64,000 nucleotides of DNA from a virus. Shown here piece by piece: positions 41,801 to 48,230 of the stretch. The position numbers and the translations under genes are program-made. Location: positions 62,001 through 126,000 of IMG/VR virus record IMGVR_UViG_3300025132_000021; one strand, 5' to 3'. Positions within the stretch are counted from its first letter, which is position 1. Each line of letters opens with the position of its first letter. A model generated the notes under the pieces. It did not search any database, was not told the DNA's origin, and saw only the letters and a list, made by a program, of their open reading frames with translations.

Positions 41801-42949
41801 GTCGGTGCTACGGATACTGTCACTATTAACCTTGATGACATAGCAGGTGTAGAAGGTGTTTATACCAATGCCGACATTACTGTTGATGGTCAAGGTCGTG
41901 TCACAGCCGCCGCAAGCGGTAGTGGTGGAGGCGGAGTCATAGTTCAAGACGAAGGAACACCATTAGCCACTACTGCCACCACTCTTAACTTTGTAGGTTC
42001 TGGCGTAGTAGCATCGGGAACAGGGGCTACCAAAACTATTACCATCTCAGGTGGAAGTGGTTCAGGAACAGTCAATACAGCCAATCAATTTGAAGTTGCT
42101 TATTATGCCGCCGCAGGCACAGCAGTTAGTGGAAACACAGGTTTTACCTATAATGATACAGGAATCGCTGGCACAGCAGGATTATCTGTGGCCGAGGATA
42201 TTTTCGTAGGTAGCAAATTACAACACTTGGGAGATGCTGATACTTACCTTGAGTTCAGCGTAGATACTCTAAACGGCTTTACAGGTGGTAAAAACTGGCT
42301 TAATTCACAAGCCTCTCAAACCTCGGTTGGTTATGCTGATGATTTAACAGCCCCGACAACTGGTTTTGCAGCGAACTTTCAGGCTTCCAGATTCAGCATT
42401 GAGTCTTTTAGCGACCAAATTGGCCGTTTTAACAAGAACGGCACAGACAATCAAGTTACCCTAACTAAACTACACACAACGGCATTTGGACAATCTACTC
42501 GTGCGATTACGGGTTCTGGAACTACAACTGCGACTCCAGAAGGTTCTGGTGTTTATGCGGTTCAAACAACTGCCGCAGTAGTAGTTGATTTAACAGTGGG
42601 CATAATTGACTTAGGTGGTGGCAATCTGGGCGGTGTAGACAGCAGAACTGTGCCTGTTGGACAAGTCGCAGATACAGGATTTAATGGATATGGAACTTGG
42701 CAAGTCGGAGACCAAGTAACTATTATTGCTGATTGTGGAGGCACACCTAACATTACTATTGTTTCACAATACAATGAAACAGATGGTGCAGGAAATGTAA
42801 CCTCCGCAGCCGCAGGTCAAGTTAATATCAATCAAAGTGCTGCCCCAGTTACTATTACCACAGACTTTACAGCCAAAACTTTTGTTTTAGTTGAAGATAG
42901 TTCGGCAGGTGCAACCGCCCCTGATGTTCGTTGGGTCGCTATCGGGTGA
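38822..42949 (+). CDS. Fibre/adhesin-like giant repeat protein
   Basis: 1,375 residues, Gly/Thr/Ser-rich and almost Cys-free. Repeated segments such as GNWTVKAG, NGQLLIGSSGSDPVLANL, LTEGTNITI, ASGGTGATTLTDGGILLGSG and DGQGRVTAA are typical of phage tail fibres and other trimeric receptor-binding fibres built from beta-helical or triple-stranded repeats. The C-terminal 180 residues look like a globular head. Leaderless promoter. It likely forms the host-recognition spike of the particle, the largest protein in the window. No chaperone domain was recognised. Confidence 0.82.
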   Translation: MASSTPPEYTGSDRGSGLLTVTDGTIIGNNINEIVVSPGTLGVTGQTATIATGGGGGGGSGTVTSVSTTLSGITVNNSTTAAQIVGTLGVASGGTGATTLTDGGILLGSGTGVITATAQPANGQLLIGSSGSDPVLANLTEGTNITIQNTPGGIEIGTTAAAYGNWTVKAGASTGLVASGDEVDFVGGTGIATPTLTGASPNFDVNIAVDSTVLTVSPAPSANQLPYFSGVGAGISAVGPLANGELLIGSGGSAPVPAVLTEGANITIAEGPGTITIGTTGLGTMSQWDIAATAGATQSVQNGQEVEFLGDTALLPTVAAGGIDYTLTYSIIPTGDIQSSSNVQFKFTQATDSTDGPELRLRKTRGNTGAPSAISDGDTLGRITAYPYTSTVPTYELSGGLGWTANGNAGDSRYSVDTQVSNVTAMRFGTTNAGNFYAGNLTAATGYAFPLVDGSANQTLVTDGGGNLSFATTGSISSGVATQVAFYSATNTLTGSSKFTWDDTAAAEHLEIQSSNPLPMIIATSSSGINGARMDLTSTATALDNRSVGIIDFAGQDSAGNSDYYVIVSGKSKLTTSGSEQGLLSFQVAGTSDTVQGFPEVMTLDNTGVIVNPGTLTEMDFTVATANFDTAFQIDASLDDIVTAVPFRNEIEIKKIDAGINVGPDLKLYRDSASPAASDILGQVLFSGNDDTSPTPVKINYASITGFITDATAGAHDGSIVFNCVRNGTSAPYMNIGKLSAGGVRSVTINENQLDNDFIVATTGQAEALKIDGSTDTLSLAVPINSYQGSTPANGELLIGNGSQFTKNTLTQGTGITITPGAGSIEIAATTLGTVTEVGLAAPAAFTVSGSPVTGSGTLTFAGAGNATQVVLGNGNLGTKFEQFTVSGNTGTPQDITTGNTLKIDGTAASGITTEAIATDTLRVSLTTTGVTAATYGSESVVPVITVDAQGRITSVVDTTIAGFTLTADSGSNQTVSIGETMDIAGGTAISTVVGATDTVTINLDDIAGVEGVYTNADITVDGQGRVTAAASGSGGGGVIVQDEGTPLATTATTLNFVGSGVVASGTGATKTITISGGSGSGTVNTANQFEVAYYAAAGTAVSGNTGFTYNDTGIAGTAGLSVAEDIFVGSKLQHLGDADTYLEFSVDTLNGFTGGKNWLNSQASQTSVGYADDLTAPTTGFAANFQASRFSIESFSDQIGRFNKNGTDNQVTLTKLHTTAFGQSTRAITGSGTTTATPEGSGVYAVQTTAAVVVDLTVGIIDLGGGNLGGVDSRTVPVGQVADTGFNGYGTWQVGDQVTIIADCGGTPNITIVSQYNETDGAGNVTSAAAGQVNINQSAAPVTITTDFTAKTFVLVEDSSAGATAPDVRWVAIG

Positions 42950-42954
42950 TTAAC

Positions 42955-43809
42955 ATGAGTCCACCAATTATTATCGGAGTTTGCGCTCAACAAAGTAGCG
43001 GAGGTGGAGGCGGAGGCATTACTTTTTCTATTAACTCCGTTGGTGGAAACAATCAGTCACCAGTTACTTCACCACCCGGTTCTTCTGCTTCATTTGCAGA
43101 TGTCGGAAACTCATTTACCTTTCCTTTGGCAGTAGACAATCCACCCAACTCCACAGGACTTGCCTCTACCCTTGTCGTAGGAGGCACACCCGGAGCAGGA
43201 AGGTATGATTGGGGCATCAGATATGATAGCACACCTTTTGATGGTTCTCAAAATCTTTTTAGTGCTGGTAAGGTCTTAGACGGTGCTTCTTCAGGACCCA
43301 ATGCAGGTAAGGCTATGAAAATCTCTTGGGAATATGATGTTTCAGTGCTTGGCGACCCCGGTTTAGTTGATGCTTTATACGAAACTTGGTGGGCTTTTGA
43401 TGAGGAGAATCAACTTTACCCACCACTTTCTGCTTCACCCGGTAAGATAGAAGTTAATATACTTGGTGGCACAGTTCCCGTTAATGCTGTTATGCCCGGT
43501 GGAGGCGGATTGGTGACTGTTAATTTGGGCGACCCTGCGAATCCATTTATTGAACCCGGTTCTATTATTAGAGTTACTTCTGATTCAGACCCCGACGGCA
43601 TCCCTGCCTCCCCAGAATTATTCAAATGGGGTTCTAATGGTGCATATTTTGACAGTGGTGAGTTGGGAACACCTACAATCCCTATGCTTCAAACCATTAC
43701 TTTTATCGCCCTTGATGGCACAGAAAGCACCGCCACTCAAAATCTGATTTGGACTTGTGGATTGAACCCATTTGACACACCAATTGCAGATGTCTTAACT
43801 TATCCATGA
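42955..43809 (+). CDS. Gly/Pro-rich beta protein, probable adhesin partner
   Basis: 284 residues from the ATG at 42955 (GGTGAT upstream); the in-frame TTG at 42931 lies inside the fibre gene and is rejected. A short N-terminus with one Cys, a Gly-run linker (SSGGGGGG), then a Pro/Gly/Ser-rich beta domain with repeated G-x-P turns. Co-transcribed with the fibre gene 6 bases upstream. May be a second spike component or a fibre-associated protein. Confidence 0.7.
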   Translation: MSPPIIIGVCAQQSSGGGGGGITFSINSVGGNNQSPVTSPPGSSASFADVGNSFTFPLAVDNPPNSTGLASTLVVGGTPGAGRYDWGIRYDSTPFDGSQNLFSAGKVLDGASSGPNAGKAMKISWEYDVSVLGDPGLVDALYETWWAFDEENQLYPPLSASPGKIEVNILGGTVPVNAVMPGGGGLVTVNLGDPANPFIEPGSIIRVTSDSDPDGIPASPELFKWGSNGAYFDSGELGTPTIPMLQTITFIALDGTESTATQNLIWTCGLNPFDTPIADVLTYP

Positions 43810-43816
43810 TGTAAAG

Positions 43817-43826
43817 GTTTAAGTAA
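43817..43826 (+). promoter_or_regulatory. TATA-type promoter
   Basis: GGTTTAAGTAAGTCCTACA, first T 30 nt before the ATG at 43848; this reveals the small gene there. Confidence 0.8.
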
Positions 43827-43847
43827 GTCCTACACGATAGTCTTATT

Positions 43848-44015
43848 ATGCCTACCGTAGAGTTAAGCAACGAAGATATTACGCTTCTTTTAGAAGTATT
43901 GAACCAAACCACCATTCAAGGTCGTGAAGGTGCGATTCGCTTTTTGAAAGTATATCATGCACTGGAAAACGGTCTTGAAGAATCCGAAGGAGATGAAAAC
44001 CATGACGACAATTGA
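43848..44015 (+). CDS. 55-residue protein, tandem paralogue A
   Basis: Start set by a perfect promoter at 30-nt spacing. Sequence opens MPTVELSNEDITLLLEVLNQ, then TTIQGREGAIRFLKVYHAL and an acidic tail. It aligns with the next gene across 40 residues (T(V/I)EL.N..I..LL..LN.T.IQG.E.I..F...). Helical, no membrane segment. A small regulatory or DNA/protein-binding protein is possible; not recognised. Confidence 0.7.
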   Translation: MPTVELSNEDITLLLEVLNQTTIQGREGAIRFLKVYHALENGLEESEGDENHDDN

Positions 44016-44157
44016 ATTAGAAAATAAAGAAATTGGAATCCTACTTCAAATCTTGAATACTACTCAAATACAAGGTGCAGAAAACATTAAAGTATTCATG
44101 GAAATCTGGGATAAACTGGTTTCAGTTTATGAACCCACTACTAACATTGAAGACTAA
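44002..44157 (+). CDS. 51-residue protein, tandem paralogue B
   Basis: Starts at the ATG at 44002, with GGAG at 43989-43992 inside the upstream gene (14-base overlap). MTTIELENKEIGILLQILNT, then TQIQGAENIKVFMEIWDKL aligns with paralogue A. A tandem duplication. Earlier in-frame starts at 43957 and 43993 would not align with the paralogue. Confidence 0.7.
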   Translation: MTTIELENKEIGILLQILNTTQIQGAENIKVFMEIWDKLVSVYEPTTNIED

Positions 44158-44158
44158 A

Positions 44159-44168
44159 CTTTAAGTAG
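44159..44168 (+). promoter_or_regulatory. TATA-type promoter
   Basis: AACTTTAAGTAGTCGT, first T 30 nt before the ATG at 44190; it begins at the end of the upstream stop. Confidence 0.83.
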
Positions 44169-44189
44169 TCGTGGGTAGTAATACTCACT

Positions 44190-44384
44190 ATGACTCCTGC
44201 TGACCGCACTTGGACATGGCTTTCTATGGGCTTTGCTGCTTTAGCCATGCTAACCAGTTTATTTGCTTTAGCCACCGACCCATCTTTTACCAAACAATCT
44301 GAAGTTGATTACTTAGATGAAAACCTTCCTGAAGAAGTCTTAGATGAGATGAGAGGCTTAGGAATGTCTACCTCGGACAACTAA
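44190..44384 (+). CDS. Small single-pass membrane protein
   Basis: 64 residues: one helix (about 8-28) with a Trp-Thr-Trp lead-in, then an acidic soluble tail. Leaderless promoter. Not recognised. Confidence 0.72.
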   Translation: MTPADRTWTWLSMGFAALAMLTSLFALATDPSFTKQSEVDYLDENLPEEVLDEMRGLGMSTSDN

Positions 44385-44391
44385 TACAAAG

Positions 44392-44401
44392 CATTAAGTA
44401 T
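44392..44401 (+). promoter_or_regulatory. TATA-type promoter
   Basis: GCATTAAGTATCAG, TATA-equivalent base 30 nt before the ATG at 44423. Confidence 0.75.
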
Positions 44402-44422
44402 CAGCCACTATTATGAATAATC

Positions 44423-44629
44423 ATGTCGGAAGAGAGTCCAATCCCTAAACGCATGACTGTCAAGAAGTTGGGTCAAAAAGTGGATGAACTACAAGAAGTC
44501 GTAGATATTATCCATAGTGATATTGGAGAACTCAAAGAACTTTTGAAGACTATGATTGAACTTCAAATTGTTAAAACTCCAGAAATTGCTGATTCCAATG
44601 CGGCTTGGGTAGACCGTATGTATTCATAG
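44423..44629 (+). CDS. Small coiled-coil protein
   Basis: 68 residues; residues 11-50 form heptads (VKKLGQKVDELQEVVDIIHS) typical of a short coiled coil. Its last codons overlap the 3' end of the convergent PolD gene by 6 bases. Function unknown. Confidence 0.7.
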   Translation: MSEESPIPKRMTVKKLGQKVDELQEVVDIIHSDIGELKELLKTMIELQIVKTPEIADSNAAWVDRMYS

Positions 44630-47600
44630 TTTCTCAAACAAAGTTTGTTGTTTGCCTAATTCTTTGCTTTCAAATGTTTCGGCTACCCATTTGCTCACTT
44701 GAGCATACAAGCCCGCAATATAATGATTACATCCATATTTGTCAATAAGGGTCTGCATCAGTCCATCATATTTACTAACACCACCTTCAGTCACAGTCAA
44801 AATCAAACGACCGGGACATAAAGTTTCTACTTCTTCGCCCGTGAATGGGTCAGTCTTGGTTTCCATAATAGTCCGACACTTACCACTCACAGGCACACGG
44901 CGATAACTTGCCCCACACTTAGGACATCTAACCTTTTGTTGCCCATAGGCTCTTAGATTACCTCGCATATCTCTGATAAGGTGTCTGTCTATCAATTTAC
45001 TGGCTTGTTCTTTATTGTCCACAGAAGCCAACATCTCACCTAATGCGAACTGTTCCATAGTTTTCCTTCGCATAGAATCTAAAGTATTGTAAGGATTGTT
45101 TCTTGGACCTGCTGCACAATCTTCAGTATCGTGCGTATAGCCGATTTTACCTACGGGCAATTCGCCAGCATCGGTTAAAGTTTCTACAATGGCTATGCCT
45201 TCAACTTTCAAAGCCGACTTCGGACTTGGTGGTTCATCTGCCTGAGTCAATTCATAAAACTCCACAGGATATTCCCAAACCACATCTACATTCAAGGCTT
45301 CTTTATCAATTTCAGTAGCCACAATTCTGGTTGTCAAAGTCAAAGGTGCGTCCATGCGTCCACCACGACTCTTAGGTAAAAACATACGGCTAAAGTTTAT
45401 TAGTCCTTCTGCCAAGAGCAAGATACAATCAATATCTCCATCACAATTTCGGCGTTTCGCTGCATGATAAAATGGATGTCCGTAATGACCTTTAACACCC
45501 GCTACACCAATGATACGAGCCAATACTGCCCCACTGGTATGCGGTGCAAGACCCATAATCAATTGTCCAATCAAACTTTCTTGAGGGTTATCTTCGTTGA
45601 TTTCATAAAAAGGTTCAAGTTCATACATGGTTTCTAACATATCATTAGTAAATCTCATAGCGGCGACCAAAGAGTTCACACAATTTTCAGCAACCACTAC
45701 ATCTTGAGGCATCAATTCAATAATCTGGTCATCTGCGACCACAGGTTTTCCTTGACAATCTACCACATAACCTAAATCTACTGCTTGTGCTGCCGTTAGT
45801 CCGATTTCATCGGGTCTAAAATGAGTCATGGTAATATCTACCATGTCAAAGCGAATAGTGCCATCACGGAAGGCACTCGTTCCATTTCGGTGTCTTAACA
45901 CTCCTTTGAGCATAGCCTCTGGAGTTTTCTCAGCACTTCGTAGACCTTTGCTACCTTTTACTTCAGGTTCAGTGGCTTGATGAGTAGTTTCTAAACAATC
46001 TTTCCAAATCTCCTCTGTCCCCAGATGTTGTTTAATGACTCCTACAAAGTTTGTTTCCGTTGCCTCGTGCGGTGCTGTCGCATCGCCCGAACAAACACCC
46101 CGCCAAGTCTGTGTATCACAAGTTGGACACACACGGACACCTACTGATACGCTTTCGTTCTTGCGAGCAGCATCACGAATACGGCGTTGAGAACCAGAGT
46201 TAAAACCCACAGGCCAAAGCCCATGCACAGGAGGATTCATCTCCCGATGTTTAGAACCTTCGGGCTTGCCCATTCTGGCTCCAATTCGCAAAGTTGTTCT
46301 GGGTCGGATTTCATAATCGGCCAAATCATTTAACCACTCTATTGCGGATTCATAAATACTTAAGTTTATTTTCAAAGATTTCTCAACTTTGGCTAATAAA
46401 TTAAGAACTAATAAACTTTCATCTCCAAACAGATTGCCCTCTGCGTCTATGTTAATCTGCGCTCGGTAGACCAATTCCCTAAACTTTTCAGGAACTTGAA
46501 TCTTTTCTCCACACAGGCTAATCGTGATATTACTCATCAACTCATAACCTTCTTCGGCTGTCAAATCTTGCCAGCCTGTGGCGACATATTGAGGTGCAAT
46601 TGGCACGCCATAAACTTTTGATTGTTCTACCGCTTCCAAGAAATTAGCAGGTGCGCTAATCATTTCTTTCTTTAACACAGCATTGTGCCATTCTGAAACA
46701 TAAGGACTCGGAGGAAGTGGATGGTTATTTTCTAAGAACTCACCTAATGGAACTAAGAGTTCACCCAAGTCCCAAACTTTACGAATCGGCCACTCTGGTT
46801 CAGTTGGCAGAACCGTCCAATCGTCCTCTGGTTCTAATCCTGCTAAAACTTTCAACTCTGCATCGGAATTAAACCTCTGTGCCGAACCATCATTAAGTTC
46901 TACATAAGGTCCGTCAATACTTGTGCAAGGAGTTGCCACAGTTGCTTTACCCGGTCTCTCATATTTCATTTGAGTTCCACAGATAACGAAACCTGCCATA
47001 GCCATCATAGTAACTGGGTGCATAGCAGTTGTCGCCAATCCTGCTAATCGGCTTCGCCCATAGCGCAATCTTAACCCGCCGCTTTGCATGGGCAATCCAA
47101 ACAAAGGTCGTCCTGCTAAGAAATCACTCATAAACTTATCACTTGGTTTAATTTCCGTAGACCCTGTTTTTGTTTGCACAAAACTTTTTAGCCAATCCCA
47201 GCCATCAAGTTCTAACGCTTCCACATATTTTAGAATCTTTGGTGCTTTCAGAACCAGACCTTCACACATAACCAACAGCATACCTTCACGAACTTTGTTA
47301 GTTGGCACTCTGGGTAAATCACGCTGTCCTGTGACTTCACCACCCACGCCTTCACCATCAACATAAACAGGACAATTTTGGGCAATTACTTCTAATTGAG
47401 GATTACTTGGTCTGTATTGTAGACCACGACTATATTTAGAAACTTCTTCCTTGTATCTTTCCACTTCTGCAAAAGTAACTTTCGGAGTTCCCAAACCAAA
47501 ATCACGGCGTAAGACATCTGCAATCAAAACACTAAGAGCCTGACCTGTTCCACCTGCTGAACGAATTGGTCCAGCATAGTTCACGGCTAAACATTCCGTA

Positions 47601-48190
47601 GCGTCATCATTAGATAGAATCCGACAGGATACTACACCTTCCAGTGGGGCTACAAGGATTCCTTCAGTTAGCACCGCCAATCCTGCACAGATACCATGAT
47701 ACAAACAAGCAGAGATTCTCAAATGTTCACCACGAGCCTTCTGCGCTTCAGTTTCATAAGTTTCTAAAGTTTCTTTCCAATTGGCTTTTCCAATGTCATT
47801 ATTGAATCCCATAACACTTCCAGTGCCTCCGCAATCATCACACGGAACTTTCCAAGTGGGTGTTTTAGCAATTTCACCAGAACCATTACAAGGTTTGCAC
47901 TTTTGTTTAACACCATACAATAAACTTTCAGCCGTTACAATACGAGCAATATCAATTGCTACCAATTCACGGTTTCCATCGTGAATCTCTGTTAATTCAC
48001 GGATTTGCTCTGCGGTGCGACGAAGATGTAAGAAATCCAGAAGTTTTTGAGTTCGGTCTGCCAAGTCGCTGGCTCTTGGGATTTCTACTGTTAAACGAGG
48101 GTCTAAACCTTTCGCACGAGCCTTATCTGCTAATTGATAAACAACATCACACTCTTCTTCTAATCTCTGAATGTATGCTTCATAATCCAT
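44624..48190 (-). CDS. polC: DNA polymerase II (family D) large subunit, DP2
   Basis: 1,188 residues, full length for DP2. The N-terminal Zn motif CKPCNGSG ... CDDCGGTG, AVNYAGPIRSAGGTGQALSV, the VDGEGVGGEVTGQRD region, a second Zn set CPTCDTQTW ... C, the catalytic Asp cluster NCDGDID near residue 915 followed by NFSRMFLPKSRGGRMDAPL, and a C-terminal Zn finger CPKCGASYRR. It ends KQQTLFEKL, a PCNA-interaction-type tail. In the usual NCDGDED the Glu is here Ile, with the Asp residues retained. It acts as the replicative polymerase with a DP1 subunit, which is not in this window and may come from the host. Gene symbol by homology to archaeal polC. Confidence 0.95.
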   Translation of the reverse strand: MDYEAYIQRLEEECDVVYQLADKARAKGLDPRLTVEIPRASDLADRTQKLLDFLHLRRTAEQIRELTEIHDGNRELVAIDIARIVTAESLLYGVKQKCKPCNGSGEIAKTPTWKVPCDDCGGTGSVMGFNNDIGKANWKETLETYETEAQKARGEHLRISACLYHGICAGLAVLTEGILVAPLEGVVSCRILSNDDATECLAVNYAGPIRSAGGTGQALSVLIADVLRRDFGLGTPKVTFAEVERYKEEVSKYSRGLQYRPSNPQLEVIAQNCPVYVDGEGVGGEVTGQRDLPRVPTNKVREGMLLVMCEGLVLKAPKILKYVEALELDGWDWLKSFVQTKTGSTEIKPSDKFMSDFLAGRPLFGLPMQSGGLRLRYGRSRLAGLATTAMHPVTMMAMAGFVICGTQMKYERPGKATVATPCTSIDGPYVELNDGSAQRFNSDAELKVLAGLEPEDDWTVLPTEPEWPIRKVWDLGELLVPLGEFLENNHPLPPSPYVSEWHNAVLKKEMISAPANFLEAVEQSKVYGVPIAPQYVATGWQDLTAEEGYELMSNITISLCGEKIQVPEKFRELVYRAQINIDAEGNLFGDESLLVLNLLAKVEKSLKINLSIYESAIEWLNDLADYEIRPRTTLRIGARMGKPEGSKHREMNPPVHGLWPVGFNSGSQRRIRDAARKNESVSVGVRVCPTCDTQTWRGVCSGDATAPHEATETNFVGVIKQHLGTEEIWKDCLETTHQATEPEVKGSKGLRSAEKTPEAMLKGVLRHRNGTSAFRDGTIRFDMVDITMTHFRPDEIGLTAAQAVDLGYVVDCQGKPVVADDQIIELMPQDVVVAENCVNSLVAAMRFTNDMLETMYELEPFYEINEDNPQESLIGQLIMGLAPHTSGAVLARIIGVAGVKGHYGHPFYHAAKRRNCDGDIDCILLLAEGLINFSRMFLPKSRGGRMDAPLTLTTRIVATEIDKEALNVDVVWEYPVEFYELTQADEPPSPKSALKVEGIAIVETLTDAGELPVGKIGYTHDTEDCAAGPRNNPYNTLDSMRRKTMEQFALGEMLASVDNKEQASKLIDRHLIRDMRGNLRAYGQQKVRCPKCGASYRRVPVSGKCRTIMETKTDPFTGEEVETLCPGRLILTVTEGGVSKYDGLMQTLIDKYGCNHYIAGLYAQVSKWVAETFESKELGKQQTLFEKL

Positions 48191-48230
48191 GGCTACGCCT
48201 CTCTATGATAACATAGGGGCTATCACTGGC

